Shown here: in pieces, positions 51,134 through 60,377 of the stretch | Layout of the letters: each line of letters starts with the position of its first letter | Position numbering within the stretch: position 1 is the first letter of the stretch | Source: JAWWPG01 sp963820035 | GTDB taxonomy: Bacteria; Actinomycetota; Actinomycetes; Propionibacteriales; Nocardioidaceae | Direction of reading: 5' to 3' | NCBI GenBank assembly: GCA_963820035.1 | Contig: CAWFYK010000009.1 | Location: 434,001 to 498,000, forward strand | Length of the DNA: 64,000 bases | Position numbers and translations under genes: made by a program | The notes under the pieces: generated by a model | What the model saw: the letters and a program-made list of their open reading frames with translations, nothing else | Databases searched by the model: none | What the model was told of the DNA's origin: nothing

Positions 51134-51480
51134 GGCCGGCCCTCGTGGCGCGCGAGGGTGTCGATGCAACGGTCCAGGTCGTGTCCGAGCTGTGCCGACG
51201 ACTCTGCTGCCGCCGCCGGGTTGGCCCGGACCACGACGGAGCAGTGGCTGTCGAGGGACGGAAGCCGCTCGGCGACCAGATGGCGTAGCCGGCGCTTGAC
51301 CCGGTTACGGGTGACAGCGTCTCCCACCGCCTTGCTGACGACGAAACCGACCCGCACCGGCTCCGCATCGCGGCGGCGGACGGCGTGCAGCACCAGCGCC
51401 GGAGAGGCCGCGCGTGACCCGCGGCGGACGACGTGGCTGAACTCCGCGGACCGGCTGAGTCGGTGCGCTCGCGGGAGCAC
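51130..51480 (-). CDS. rnpA: Ribonuclease P protein component
   Basis: Predicted 116 residues from GTG 51480 (V-L-P-R-A-H-R-L-S-R-S-A-E-F); TTG 51498 is an alternative but overlaps rpmH. The RNR motif region V-S-K-A-V-G-D-A-V-T-R-N-R-V-K-R-R-L-R-H is intact. It supports the catalytic RNA in 5' tRNA maturation. It starts 7 bases after rpmH and overlaps yidD. Confidence 0.95.
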   Translation of the reverse strand: MLPRAHRLSRSAEFSHVVRRGSRAASPALVLHAVRRRDAEPVRVGFVVSKAVGDAVTRNRVKRRLRHLVAERLPSLDSHCSVVVRANPAAAAESSAQLGHDLDRCIDTLARHEGRP

Positions 51481-51487
51481 TCTGGCG

Positions 51488-51625
51488 TCAGGCAGCAAGC
51501 CGGGCGCGGCCCTTGCGCCGGCGGCTGCCCACGATGGCGCGGCCGGCGCGCGTGCGCATGCGCAGGCGGAAGCCGTGCGTCTTATGCCGGCGACGGTTGT
51601 TCGGCTGGAACGTACGCTTGGTCAC
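51488..51625 (-). CDS. rpmH: 50S ribosomal protein L34
   Basis: Forty-five codons from GTG 51625: M-T-K-R-T-F-Q-P-N-N-R-R-R-H-K-T-H-G-F-R, ending G-R-A-R-L-A-A. It is complete and nearly all basic residues, as expected of L34. First gene of the rpmH-rnpA-yidD-yidC-jag-rsmG-parA-parB series, divergent from dnaA. A promoter lies about 170 bases upstream. Confidence 0.97.
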   Translation of the reverse strand: MTKRTFQPNNRRRHKTHGFRLRMRTRAGRAIVGSRRRKGRARLAA

Positions 51626-51798
51626 GGGTGGCAAACTCCCAAGTCTGGGTTGCAGGGCAACCGGGTCACGAGGCGCCGGTTCGAGTCACACCGCCCCTCC
51701 ACACCCCTCCTCCCGACGCTCCGCCGAGACACGTCGTCGGTGCGCCGACCGTGCGGTGTGTGGACATGCGGCGACCCTCGACCCGGGCCGACCCGTCA

Positions 51799-51828
51799 AC
51801 GGTACGCGCCCGGTCGGGAGAGGGTCAA
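51799..51828 (-). promoter_or_regulatory. rpmH promoter
   Basis: On the minus strand TTGACC (51828-51823) and TACCGT (51804-51799) are separated by 18 bases. The predicted start at about 51792 gives a leader of about 167 bases before rpmH. Confidence 0.55.
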
Positions 51829-51947
51829 ACTGACGCCAAACCCGTCACAGGCCAAGGGGAAACGGTCTAGTGTCGCGGTTGCGCCCACGGCGTGACGAGC
51901 GACACGCCGACCGACGCGCGGGCAGGAGGATGAGTTTTACGCATGCC

Positions 51948-52088
51948 TGTGGACAACGGCTTGATATCACGTCCCGCGAGTTGTTAGCGTCCGGCAGAAC
52001 CGACGTTCATTCCCTACCGCTCCGCGGTGCTTCGGGCCCAGATCGTCCCCCGGCTTTGTGCACAGCCTGTGGACAACTATGTGGATGT
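51948..52088. promoter_or_regulatory. DnaA-box cluster upstream of dnaA
   Basis: TGTGGACAA occurs at 51948-51956 and 52068-52076 (complement of TTGTCCACA), with the weaker TGTGCACAG at 52057-52065 and TGTGGATGT at 52080-52088. They lie in the 509-bp rpmH-dnaA gap, which otherwise holds the divergent promoters and no further gene I can support. DnaA autoregulation, or an extension of oriC, is likely. Confidence 0.75.
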
Positions 52089-52134
52089 CCTGCATCCGGG
52101 GGACGCCGACGAACAGAAGGTAGTGGTAGTTGCG

Positions 52135-53559
52135 ATGACCGAGGTCGCCGATCTGTTTCGCGCCTGGACAACTCTCATCGACGATCTTCCCGGCAGCCAG
52201 CGGGCCTGGTTGACAGCCTCCCAACCGGTCACGCTGCACGAGAACACCGCGATCGTGGCGGTTCCTGACGACTTCACCAGGAACCAGCTCGAGATCCGGC
52301 TACGTCCCACCCTGGAGGCCGGTCTGAGCCAGGCCCTCGGCCAGCCCGTCCGGCTCGCCGTGACCATCGACGCGAACCTGTCGGGCACCGACGCCAACCT
52401 GGATGCGGACGAGCTCATCGACCACAACGGCCGCCACGACTCCACCACGCTGATCGAACAGGCCCCCGCTGTCGCCGACGTGGTGGCCAGTCGGGCGGCC
52501 GAGAGCAATGGAAGCATCCGGCAGGCCAGGCTGAACCCGAAGTACGTCTTTGAGACGTTCGTGATCGGCTCGTCGAACCGGTTCGCCCATGCCGCTGCGG
52601 TTGCGGTGGCAGAAGCCCCCGGGAAGGCCTACAACCCGCTCCTCATCTACGGCGACTCCGGGCTTGGGAAGACGCATCTTCTGCACGCCATCGGTCACTA
52701 CGTCAGAAGCCTGTTCAACGGCGCCCGGGTGCGCTACGTGAGCTCGGAGGAGTTCACCAACGACTTCATCAACGCGATCCGCGACGACCGGGCAGCCGGC
52801 TTCCAGCGGCGCTACCGCGACGTCGACGTGCTGCTGATCGACGATATCCAGTTCCTGGAAGGCAAGATCCAGACTCAGGAAGAGTTCTTCCATACCTTCA
52901 ACACCCTGCACAACGCGAACAAGCAGATCGTCATCACGTCCGACCGCCCTCCCAAGCGTCTCGAGGCCCTCGAGGACAGGCTGAGGAACAGGTTCGAGTG
53001 GGGGCTGATCACCGACGTCCAGCCACCCGACCTGGAGACCCGGATCGCGATCCTGCGCAAGAAGGCGGCGACCGAGCGGCTGACCGCACCACCCGACGTC
53101 CTCGAGTTCATCGCCAGCAAGATCCAGACCAACATCCGCGAGCTGGAAGGGGCCCTGATCCGGGTGACCGCCTTCGCGAGCCTGAACCGCCAGCCGGTCG
53201 ACCTCACCCTCGGGGAGATCGTCCTCAAGGACCTGATCCCCGAAGGCGGCGAGCCGGAGATCACGGCGGCCGTCATCATCGCCCAGACCGCGGCGTACTT
53301 CGGCCTGTCGATCGACGACCTGTGCGGCGGTAGCCGCAGCCGGGTGCTGGTGACCGCGCGGCAGATCGCCATGTACCTGTGCCGGGAGCTCACCGACTTG
53401 TCGCTGCCGAAGATCGGGCAGCAGTTCGGCGGCCGCGACCACACCACCGTGATGCACGCGGACCGCAAGATTCGCAAGCTGATGGCCGAACGCCGCAGCG
53501 TCTACAACCAGGTGCGCGAGCTCACCAACCGGATCAAGCAGCAGGCCCGCCAGCAGTGA
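52135..53559 (+). CDS. dnaA: Chromosomal replication initiator DnaA
   Basis: Predicted 474 residues from ATG 52135 (M-T-E-V-A-D-L-F); the frame is open to 52027 across DnaA boxes, so the longer form is unlikely. Domain III has N-P-L-L-I-Y-G-D-S-G-L-G-K-T-H (Walker A) and V-D-V-L-L-I-D-D-I-Q-F (Walker B); domain IV ends with the DNA-binding signature G-G-R-D-H-T-T-V-M-H-A. Domain II is short (about 40 acidic residues), unlike Streptomyces. It opens oriC and recruits the helicase. Start position moderately certain. Confidence 0.97.
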   Translation: MTEVADLFRAWTTLIDDLPGSQRAWLTASQPVTLHENTAIVAVPDDFTRNQLEIRLRPTLEAGLSQALGQPVRLAVTIDANLSGTDANLDADELIDHNGRHDSTTLIEQAPAVADVVASRAAESNGSIRQARLNPKYVFETFVIGSSNRFAHAAAVAVAEAPGKAYNPLLIYGDSGLGKTHLLHAIGHYVRSLFNGARVRYVSSEEFTNDFINAIRDDRAAGFQRRYRDVDVLLIDDIQFLEGKIQTQEEFFHTFNTLHNANKQIVITSDRPPKRLEALEDRLRNRFEWGLITDVQPPDLETRIAILRKKAATERLTAPPDVLEFIASKIQTNIRELEGALIRVTAFASLNRQPVDLTLGEIVLKDLIPEGGEPEITAAVIIAQTAAYFGLSIDDLCGGSRSRVLVTARQIAMYLCRELTDLSLPKIGQQFGGRDHTTVMHADRKIRKLMAERRSVYNQVRELTNRIKQQARQQ

Positions 53560-54068
53560 GCCGGTGCCGCCCGCGACGCTCGGGTCCGGTGAGTGCGTCA
53601 TATCGGATCTATCAGGTCGAAAGACAACATACCGGGCAACTTCACATGGTGTTGACAACCCTGTGGACAACCGGTGTGTGCACCACCTGCTCCTGTGCGT
53701 TGCTGTGCAGAACCGTCCGGCGGACCGAGGTCCGTCCCCAGACCGCCCGGGGATTCACCTCGTCGTCCCCAGCCTGCTCGCGACTCAGCAGGCGCTCTGA
53801 CCTGGCCAGACATGGGTTATCCCCAGTATCCACCGCTGCTATGACGATGGTGGGAGAGCTAGATGGCTGAACCGAGGTCAAACGCAAGGCGGTCGCCGGC
53901 CTGGGGACAACCTGGGAGCGGACCTCGGTCCGCCGAGCCGGACCGGGACCGTGCCTGTCGGTTGTCTGCCGCGCGTGGCAGGATGCGCAAGAAGCATCGT
54001 GAGGGTCGGAAGGCCTGGCATCGAGACACCTTGGCATCCGCGCAGGCCGCGGCAGGAGGGAACACAGC
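53560..54068. other. Origin of replication oriC (dnaA-dnaN gap)
   Basis: The 509-bp gap contains DnaA-box-like sites: TGTTGACAA (53650), TGTGGACAA (53662, exact), CCGTCCCCA (53732), TCGTCCCCA (53763), TTATCCCCA (53817) and TGGGGACAA (53902), in both orientations. The first 100 bases (CATATCGGATCTATC and ACAACATA region) are less GC-rich than the surroundings and could serve as the unwinding element. Location between dnaA and dnaN and the strand switch of flanking genes support oriC. No gene is seen here. Confidence 0.9.
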
Positions 54069-55214
54069 GTGAAGTTCAGGGTCGAACGAGACGTCTTCGC
54101 CGATGCCATCGCCTGGACAGCGCGCAGCATCCCGACCCGGCCGGGGACGGTCCCGCAGTTGTCCGGCATCATGCTCGCCACGACGCCGGACGGGCTCGCC
54201 ATGAGCGGCTTCGACTACGAGACGTCCGCGGAGGTCACGACACATGCCGAGGTGGCTGACGAGGGACAGGTGCTCGTCTCCGGCCGGTTGCTCGCCGACA
54301 TCGCCCGAGCGCTGCCGCACCAGCCTGTCGAGGTAGGTCTCGACGGGGCCCGGCTGGCGCTGACCTGCGGAAGCTCGCGTTTCAGCCTGCAGACGATGCC
54401 TGTCGAGGACTACCCGGCACTGCCTGCGATGCCGGCCACCGTGGGGTCCATCGAGTCCGACCTGTTCACGACCGCCGTCAACCAGGCGGTCACGGCGGCC
54501 GGTCGCGACGACATGCTCCCGGTGCTCACCGGCGTCAAGATCGAGATCGACGGCGGCCGGCTCTCCCTGCTCGCGACGGACCGCTTCCGGCTGAGCCTGC
54601 GCGAGCTGGCCTGGAGCCCGGACCAGCCGGACGTGGAGATCAATGCGCTGGTCCCCGCCCGCGTGCTCTCTGACACCGCGAAGTCTCTGACACCCGGCTC
54701 GCAGCTCAAGATCGCGCTCGCCTCCGACGGCGGCAACGACGGGCTGATCGGTTTCGCGGCCGACACCGCGAGTGGCCGTCGGCTGACCACCACCCGGCTC
54801 ATCGAGGGTGCTTTCCCCAACGTGCGACAACTCTTCCCCAACGCCACCGACATCAGCGCCAGGGTCGACGTCGCGGCGCTCATCGAGGCGGTGAAGCGGG
54901 TGTCGCTCGTCGCTGGCCGCAACACCCCGATCCGACTCACGTTCAGCGATGCGGTGCTCACCTTGGAGGCCGGCAACGGTGAGGAGGCGCAGGCGTCGGA
55001 GTCTCTCGAGGCCACCCTGTCCGGCGCCGGTATGACGATCGGCTTCAACCCGGCGTATCTGCTCGACGGTCTCAATGCGATCCCCGGCAGCCATGTGCAC
55101 GTGGCGATGACAGAGCCGAGCCGGCCGGCGGCATTCGCGTCCCTGTCCGAGCCCGACGGCGAGCCGGACCTCGACTTTCGCTATCTGCTGATGCCGCTGC
55201 GCATGCAGGGCTGA
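54069..55214 (+). CDS. dnaN: DNA polymerase III beta sliding clamp
   Basis: Predicted 381 residues, three tandem clamp domains. It begins M-K-F-R-V-E-R-D-V-F-A-D-A-I-A-W, and L-L-A-T-D-R-F-R-L-S-L-R lies at the domain 1/2 region; the C-terminus Y-L-L-M-P-L-R-M matches the clamp end. It encircles DNA as a dimer and tethers polymerase III. A GGAGG ribosome-binding site (AGGAGGG, 54054-54060) precedes the GTG/ATG start. Confidence 0.97.
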   Translation: MKFRVERDVFADAIAWTARSIPTRPGTVPQLSGIMLATTPDGLAMSGFDYETSAEVTTHAEVADEGQVLVSGRLLADIARALPHQPVEVGLDGARLALTCGSSRFSLQTMPVEDYPALPAMPATVGSIESDLFTTAVNQAVTAAGRDDMLPVLTGVKIEIDGGRLSLLATDRFRLSLRELAWSPDQPDVEINALVPARVLSDTAKSLTPGSQLKIALASDGGNDGLIGFAADTASGRRLTTTRLIEGAFPNVRQLFPNATDISARVDVAALIEAVKRVSLVAGRNTPIRLTFSDAVLTLEAGNGEEAQASESLEATLSGAGMTIGFNPAYLLDGLNAIPGSHVHVAMTEPSRPAAFASLSEPDGEPDLDFRYLLMPLRMQG

Positions 55215-55247
55215 CCATCCCCGCACGACTCGACGGAGAGGACCCCC

Positions 55248-56165
55248 ATGGATCTGGGACTGGTAGGGCTGGGAAAGATGGGCGGCAACATGCGCACCCG
55301 GCTGCGCGACGCCGGCCACACCGTCGTGGGCTATGACCGCAACGCCGACCTCAGTGACGCCGACAGTCTGCAGGACATGATCAGCCGGCTTCCGCAGCCC
55401 AAGGTGGTCTGGGTGATGGTGCCGGCCGGCGAGGCCACCCGTGGCACCATCACGGAGCTGATGGGTCTGCTGGAGGAGGGCGACCTGGTCGTGGACGGTG
55501 GCAACTCCCGGTGGACCGACGACCAGCGAAACGCCGAGATGCTCGCTGAGAAGGGCATCGGTTTCGTCGACTGCGGGGTGTCGGGTGGAGTCTGGGGGCT
55601 GAAGAACGGCTACGCCCTCATGTGCGGGGGTGACGCCGCGGACGTCGCGAAGGTGCAGCCGGCCTTCGACGCGCTCAAGCCGGCAGGCGAGTTCGGCTTC
55701 GTCCATGCGGGCAAGGTGGGCGCCGGGCACTTCTCGAAGATGGTTCACAATGGCATGGAGTACGGCCTGATGCAGGCCTATGCGGAAGGCTGGGAGCTCC
55801 TCGAGAAGGTCGACATCGTCGAGAACGTCACCGAGGTGTTCCGCTCCTGGCGGGAGGGCACCGTGATCAGGTCGTGGCTGCTCGACCTGCTGGTGGCTGC
55901 GTTGGAGGAGGATCCTGACCTCGACCAGCTCGCAGGCTACGCCGACGACTCCGGAGAGGGTCGCTGGACGATCGAGGCGGCCATCGACAACGCCGTGCCG
56001 ATGCATGCCATCACCGCCGCGCTCTATACGAGGTTCCAGTCCCGCCAGGACCAGTCGCCCGCGATGAAGGCGATCGCCGCCATGCGCAACCAGTTCGGCG
56101 GACATGCCGTGCGGGCCGGCGGCGCCAAGCACGCCACCCCGTCGGCCGATCTCGAGCAGTCGTGA
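55248..56165 (+). CDS. gnd: 6-phosphogluconate dehydrogenase, decarboxylating (short GndA-type)
   Basis: Predicted 305 residues, the short class. The NAD(P) site G-L-V-G-L-G-K-M-G-G-N-M-x-x-R is at the N-terminus; D-C-G-V-S-G-G-V-W-G-L-K-N-G-Y and K-M-V-H-N-G-M-E-Y-G (catalytic Lys/Asn region) are intact. It oxidises 6-phosphogluconate to ribulose-5-phosphate. Its location between dnaN and recF is a recurrent actinobacterial arrangement. GGAGAGG lies just upstream of ATG 55248. Confidence 0.95.
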   Translation: MDLGLVGLGKMGGNMRTRLRDAGHTVVGYDRNADLSDADSLQDMISRLPQPKVVWVMVPAGEATRGTITELMGLLEEGDLVVDGGNSRWTDDQRNAEMLAEKGIGFVDCGVSGGVWGLKNGYALMCGGDAADVAKVQPAFDALKPAGEFGFVHAGKVGAGHFSKMVHNGMEYGLMQAYAEGWELLEKVDIVENVTEVFRSWREGTVIRSWLLDLLVAALEEDPDLDQLAGYADDSGEGRWTIEAAIDNAVPMHAITAALYTRFQSRQDQSPAMKAIAAMRNQFGGHAVRAGGAKHATPSADLEQS

Positions 56166-56172
56166 CCCGTTC

Positions 56173-57321
56173 GTGTATGTCTCCCACCTCTCCCTGACCG
56201 ACTTCAGGTCCTACGCGCGAGCCGAGATCGACCTGTCGGCCGGAGTGTCGGCGTTCGTCGGTCCCAACGGCCAGGGCAAGACCAACCTTGTCGAAGCGGT
56301 GGACTACGTCGCCACCCAGACGTCCCATCGGGTGTCGACCGATCTGCCGCTCGTGCGCGCCGGCGCCGACCAGGCGGTGGTGCGGACGACGATCTCACGT
56401 GCCGACCGGCAGGCCCTCGTGGAGCTGGAGATCAACCCCGGCCGTTCCAACCGCGGGCGACTGAACCATGGCGCGGTCCCGCGGGCCCGCGACGTGCTGG
56501 GCATCCTGCGATCAGTGCTGTTCTCCCCCGATGACCTGGCGCTGGTCAAGGGCGACCCGGGAGAGCGGCGGCGCTTCCTCGACCAGCTTCTCGTCGCGCG
56601 ACAGCCCCGGTTCGCCGGGGTGCGCAGTGACTACGACCGGGTGCTCAAGCAGCGCAACAGCCTGCTGAAGACCGCCGGCGTACGTGGCACCGGTCGCCGG
56701 AGCGAGAGCGCCCTCGGCACCTTGGAGGTATGGGACTCACACCTGGCTCGCACGGGAGCCGAGTTGCTCGCGGCCAGACTGGTGCTGGTCGACGAGCTGC
56801 TCCCTCATGTCTCGAAGCACTATGCGGCGGTGGCCCAGGGACTGCCGAAGGCGTCCGGTGGCAACACCGTGACCGCGCGCTACCAGGCGTCGCTCGACCT
56901 GCCGCCCGGGACCCGTGAGCGAGGAGATCTGGTCGGGCTGCTCCTCGAGGAGATCGGTCGCCGGCGTGACGAGGAGCTCGACCGTGGCGTGACCCTGGTG
57001 GGGCCGCATCGTGACGACCTGGTGCTCGGCCTCGGTGAGCTGCCGGCGCGGGGCTATGCCAGCCATGGCGAGTCGTGGTCGCTCGCGCTGGCCCTTCGGC
57101 TGGCCTGTCACGCGCTCCTTCGCGACGACGGTGATGATCCGGTGCTGATCCTCGACGACGTGTTCGCTGAGCTCGACGACCTGCGCCGTACCCGGCTCGC
57201 CGAGGTGGTGGCAGCCAACGAGCAGGTCCTGGTGACCGCCGCGGTGCCGGCCGATCTCCCGACCGGCCTGGTGGAGCATCGCTTCGAGGTGTCGGAAGGG
57301 GAGGTGGCGTCGCGTGACTGA
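56173..57321 (+). CDS. recF: DNA replication and repair protein RecF
   Basis: Predicted 382 residues from GTG 56173 (V-Y-V-S-H-L-S-L-T-D-F-R-S-Y); the frame is open upstream within gnd. P-loop G-P-N-G-Q-G-K-T-N, signature-like S-H-G-E-S-W-S-L-A-L-A-L-R and Walker B V-L-I-L-D-D-V-F-A-E-L-D are intact, giving an SMC-like ATPase that loads RecA at gaps. It overlaps the dciA start by 8 bases. Confidence 0.96.
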   Translation: MYVSHLSLTDFRSYARAEIDLSAGVSAFVGPNGQGKTNLVEAVDYVATQTSHRVSTDLPLVRAGADQAVVRTTISRADRQALVELEINPGRSNRGRLNHGAVPRARDVLGILRSVLFSPDDLALVKGDPGERRRFLDQLLVARQPRFAGVRSDYDRVLKQRNSLLKTAGVRGTGRRSESALGTLEVWDSHLARTGAELLAARLVLVDELLPHVSKHYAAVAQGLPKASGGNTVTARYQASLDLPPGTRERGDLVGLLLEEIGRRRDEELDRGVTLVGPHRDDLVLGLGELPARGYASHGESWSLALALRLACHALLRDDGDDPVLILDDVFAELDDLRRTRLAEVVAANEQVLVTAAVPADLPTGLVEHRFEVSEGEVASRD

Positions 57322-57916
57322 GGCCGGCGGCGACTCCGACGGCCGAGTCGGCCCGCCGGCGGTCGCCACGACGTCCGACCACGATCCGACAGCAGCAGAG
57401 CCCGTCTCGCCGATTGCCCACGATCCCACGGGTCTCGAGCTGGCCCGGACCGTCGCGGCCCAGCTGCGCGGATCGACGAACGTCGGACCTCGTCCAGGGG
57501 TCCGCCGGCGACGCCGTCGCGGCAGCCCGGCCGAGTTCTCCGGAGCCCATCCGGACGAACGTGACCCGGCACCCCTCGGTGACGCGGTCGACCGGCTCGT
57601 GAGTGACAGCGGCTGGTCCACCGAGGTCTCGGTGCACACCGTGCTGGGGAGGTGGGCCCAGATCGTCGGTCCCGACGTCGCCCTGCATTGCACGCCGGAC
57701 AGCTATGCGAACGGCGTCGTGGCGGTGACGGCCGACTCGACCGCCTGGGCGACGCAGCTCACCTTGCTCGCCGCGACGGTCGTCTCCCGGCTGAACGCGG
57801 AGCTCGGCGACGGCACCGTCACCGCCATCCGGGTCAACGGTCCGGGCCGGCCGAGCTGGCGCAAGGGCCGGAGGTCCGTGCGCGACGGTCGAGGACCGCG
57901 GGACACCTACGGATGA
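57314..57916 (+). CDS. dciA: DciA-type helicase loader (DUF721)
   Basis: Predicted 200 residues. A disordered N-terminus (about 1-95) with an Arg cluster R-R-R-R-R-R precedes the DUF721/DciA fold (W-A-Q-I-V-G-P-D-V-A-L-H-C-T-P and L-T-V-T-A-D-S-T-A-W-A-T-Q-L-like). DciA binds DnaB and is needed for initiation in actinobacteria. GTG 57314 overlaps recF. It is the last gene of the dnaN-gnd-recF-dciA run before an amidase gene. Confidence 0.9.
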   Translation: MTEAGGDSDGRVGPPAVATTSDHDPTAAEPVSPIAHDPTGLELARTVAAQLRGSTNVGPRPGVRRRRRRGSPAEFSGAHPDERDPAPLGDAVDRLVSDSGWSTEVSVHTVLGRWAQIVGPDVALHCTPDSYANGVVAVTADSTAWATQLTLLAATVVSRLNAELGDGTVTAIRVNGPGRPSWRKGRRSVRDGRGPRDTYG

Positions 57917-58042
57917 GCCGGTTCCGGATACGGTGGTGCGATCCGCAGGCTCGCCGGCCGGACCGTTCGCCCGGCATCCGCGGTCGGCGACGGGTCACGG
58001 CCGCGTTGCCGCGGTTGGTCAGGTGTGCTTGGGTGAGTCGGG

Positions 58043-58048
58043 TACAGT
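58043..58048 (+). promoter_or_regulatory. Candidate -10 element of the amidase gene
   Basis: TACAGT (58043-58048) fits TANNNT; the start would fall near 58055, with AAGGGG (58065-58070) 6 bases before ATG 58077. No good -35 is visible. Confidence 0.4.
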
Positions 58049-58076
58049 TCCGCGCCGACTGTCCAAGGGGACACCC

Positions 58077-60035
58077 ATGTCGTACCCGCACCGTCGCACC
58101 CTGTCCACCGCCGCGGCCGTCAGTGCCGCCGCCCTCGTCACTACCGCACTCGCGTTCGGGGCCACGGCTCCACAAGCGTTAGGTTCGGGAGGTCCGGCCG
58201 CCCGACACTGCCTCGCGGCGGTCCATCCCGGCTCCGCCGACAGCCTCCGCGAACGTACCTTCGCAGCCGCCGCCTCGACATACGGTGTCCCCGTCCAGGT
58301 GGTGAAGGGCGTCTCCTATCTCGAGTCGCGCTGGGATGACCACGGCAGCTCGCCGAGCACCTCCGGGGGCTACGGGCCGATGCATCTGACCGATCTGACG
58401 CCGCCGGCGAGCGACGGCAAGGGTGACGGCAGCGTCGTCCGATCCGCCGGACCGCCGTCTCTGCACACCGCCGACCGGGCGGCCACTCTCACAGGGCTCG
58501 CCTTGCAGCGGCTGAAGTCCGACGACCTGGCCAACATCTGTGGTGGAGCCGCCCTGCTCGCGGCCGACCAGCGGCAACTCGGCAAGCCCACCGGAAGCGA
58601 CACCGCGGTCGCGACCTGGTACGGCGCCGTCCGCAGCTATAGCGGCAGCGCCTCCGCCGTCGACTCGCAGATCTTCGCCCACCGGGTCTTCGCACTGATC
58701 AAGTCCGGCGCGGCCAGGACCACCAACGACGGTCAGCGGGTCCGGCTCACCGCAGTCCGCGGCCTGGCGATCCCGAAAGAGCAGGCCACCCCGAACACGG
58801 CGCCGGTCGACTGCCCGGACGACCTGGGGTGCGAGTGGGTGCCGGCCCCTTACAACTGGTACGGGCGGCCCGATCCCACGGCCTACGGCAACCATGACCT
58901 GGCGAACCGGCCGGACAGCCCCGACATCAACTACATCGTCATCCATGACACCGAGGGCACCTACGGCACCGCCCTCGACCTGGTGCAGGACCCGACCTAC
59001 CTGGCGTGGAACTACACCATCCGCTCCAGCGACGGCCATGTCGCGCAGCACCTCGACGCCAACGACGTTGGCTGGCATGCCGGGAACTGGTATATCAACA
59101 CCCACAGCATCGGCATCGAACACGAGGGCTTCGCCGCGCAAGGGGCCACCTGGTACACCGAGTCGATGTACGAGTCGTCCGCCGAGCTGGTGAAGTACCT
59201 GGCCAACGAGTACGGCGTGCCGCTCGACCGGGCGCACATCATCGGGCACGACCAGGTGCCCGGCATCCTGCCGCCGTACGTCCAAGGGATGCACTGGGAC
59301 CCGGGCCCGTTCTGGGACTGGCAGCACTACTTCGACCTGCTCGGCGCCCCGATCGGGAAGGCGCGTCATGCCGCCGGACACGCGTTGAAGGTCGGCTCCG
59401 TAGTGACCGTGGCGCCCGGTTTCACCAATAACCAGCAGACCGTCACCGGTTGCACCGACCCGGGAGTGCCGTGCGCACCGCAGGGGACCAACTTCGTCTA
59501 CCTGCACACCGCGCCGTTCGCCAGCGCACCTCTCGTCAAGGACATCGGCCTGCACCCGGACGGCTCCTACTCGACCACGGACGTCGCCGACATCGGAGCG
59601 CGGGTGGACGCGGGCCAGCAGCTCGTCGTCGCCGGCCATGCCCGGCGGTGGCTCGGGGTCTGGTACCTCGGCGACATCGGCTGGCTCTACGACCCGAAGG
59701 GCCACTCGCCGGTCGTTCCGTCGAGCGGACAGACCGTGACCGTGCGCAAGGGCGCCGCGTCGGCACCCGTCTATGGCCGCGCCTACCCCGAGCAGAGCGC
59801 CTACCCGGCCGACATCCCCTACCAGGAGGTCGCGCCGCTCCAGTACTCGATCGAGAAGGGACAGAAGTACGTCGTGGCGGATCCCTCGATCACCACCGAC
59901 TACTACTACGCCACGACGTACGACGACTCGGCACCGGACGACCACACGGACGTGGTCGGCAAGGACCCCTACTGCGAGATCTGGTTCGGCCATCGGATGG
60001 CCTTCGTTCGCGCCGCCGACGTGACCCTGCACTAG
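58077..60035 (+). CDS. Secreted N-acetylmuramoyl-L-alanine amidase with lysozyme-like N-terminal domain
   Basis: Predicted 652 residues from ATG 58077; the frame is open to 57933, but a ribosome-binding site favours this start. A signal peptide (about 1-40) precedes a transglycosylase-like region (Y-L-E-S-R-W, G-Y-G-P-M-H-L-T-D, about 80-105). The Amidase_2 domain (about 285-430) has zinc ligands in V-I-H-D-T, I-I-G-H-D-Q and H-W-D-P-G-P. SH3-like modules fill the C-terminus. It should cleave peptidoglycan outside the cell. A strong hairpin follows. Confidence 0.88.
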   Translation: MSYPHRRTLSTAAAVSAAALVTTALAFGATAPQALGSGGPAARHCLAAVHPGSADSLRERTFAAAASTYGVPVQVVKGVSYLESRWDDHGSSPSTSGGYGPMHLTDLTPPASDGKGDGSVVRSAGPPSLHTADRAATLTGLALQRLKSDDLANICGGAALLAADQRQLGKPTGSDTAVATWYGAVRSYSGSASAVDSQIFAHRVFALIKSGAARTTNDGQRVRLTAVRGLAIPKEQATPNTAPVDCPDDLGCEWVPAPYNWYGRPDPTAYGNHDLANRPDSPDINYIVIHDTEGTYGTALDLVQDPTYLAWNYTIRSSDGHVAQHLDANDVGWHAGNWYINTHSIGIEHEGFAAQGATWYTESMYESSAELVKYLANEYGVPLDRAHIIGHDQVPGILPPYVQGMHWDPGPFWDWQHYFDLLGAPIGKARHAAGHALKVGSVVTVAPGFTNNQQTVTGCTDPGVPCAPQGTNFVYLHTAPFASAPLVKDIGLHPDGSYSTTDVADIGARVDAGQQLVVAGHARRWLGVWYLGDIGWLYDPKGHSPVVPSSGQTVTVRKGAASAPVYGRAYPEQSAYPADIPYQEVAPLQYSIEKGQKYVVADPSITTDYYYATTYDDSAPDDHTDVVGKDPYCEIWFGHRMAFVRAADVTLH

Positions 60036-60040
60036 CCCCG

Positions 60041-60080
60041 CGCTCCTGGGCCCGAGAGCGACTCTCCGGGCCCAGGAGCG
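60041..60080 (+). terminator. Terminator of the amidase gene
   Basis: A perfect 14-bp stem (60041-60054 with 60067-60080) begins 5 bases after the stop; AGAG/CTCT in the loop can extend it past one bulged base. The 342-bp gap to gyrB otherwise contains the gyrB leader and promoter only. Confidence 0.75.
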
Positions 60081-60208
60081 GTAGGGGGACATCGTCGTGG
60101 CGGTGCGCGCGCGCGTGACACCGGCTGACGGCCCGCTGATGGCCGTTTCTCCTCAATTGCCGGGCCGTTCTTCGCGGCTGTGATGCCGTAATCGGGCCCA
60201 GGATCGCC

Positions 60209-60214
60209 TATACT
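60209..60214 (+). promoter_or_regulatory. gyrB -10 element
   Basis: TATACT is one base from TATAAT. The start would be near 60221, giving a leader of about 157 bases before GTG 60378. A good -35 is not evident. Confidence 0.5.
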
Positions 60215-60377
60215 GGAAATGACAGAAAGGCCGCAGTTGCGTCGGGTTCCGACCCGGTTGCAAGCGGCTTTTGTGATGATGAGCGGCGGATCGACCCAAC
60301 CGGACCCGAGGTGTGGCTCCGTCGTGCCGCCGGCACCGCGACCGGCGGTGGCCATGACCGACCTGGAGGTCTGCTGC

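Noticed and set aside
52300..53670. Long minus-strand frame opposite dnaA
   Set aside because: Antisense shadow of dnaA; composition bias arises from codon third positions.
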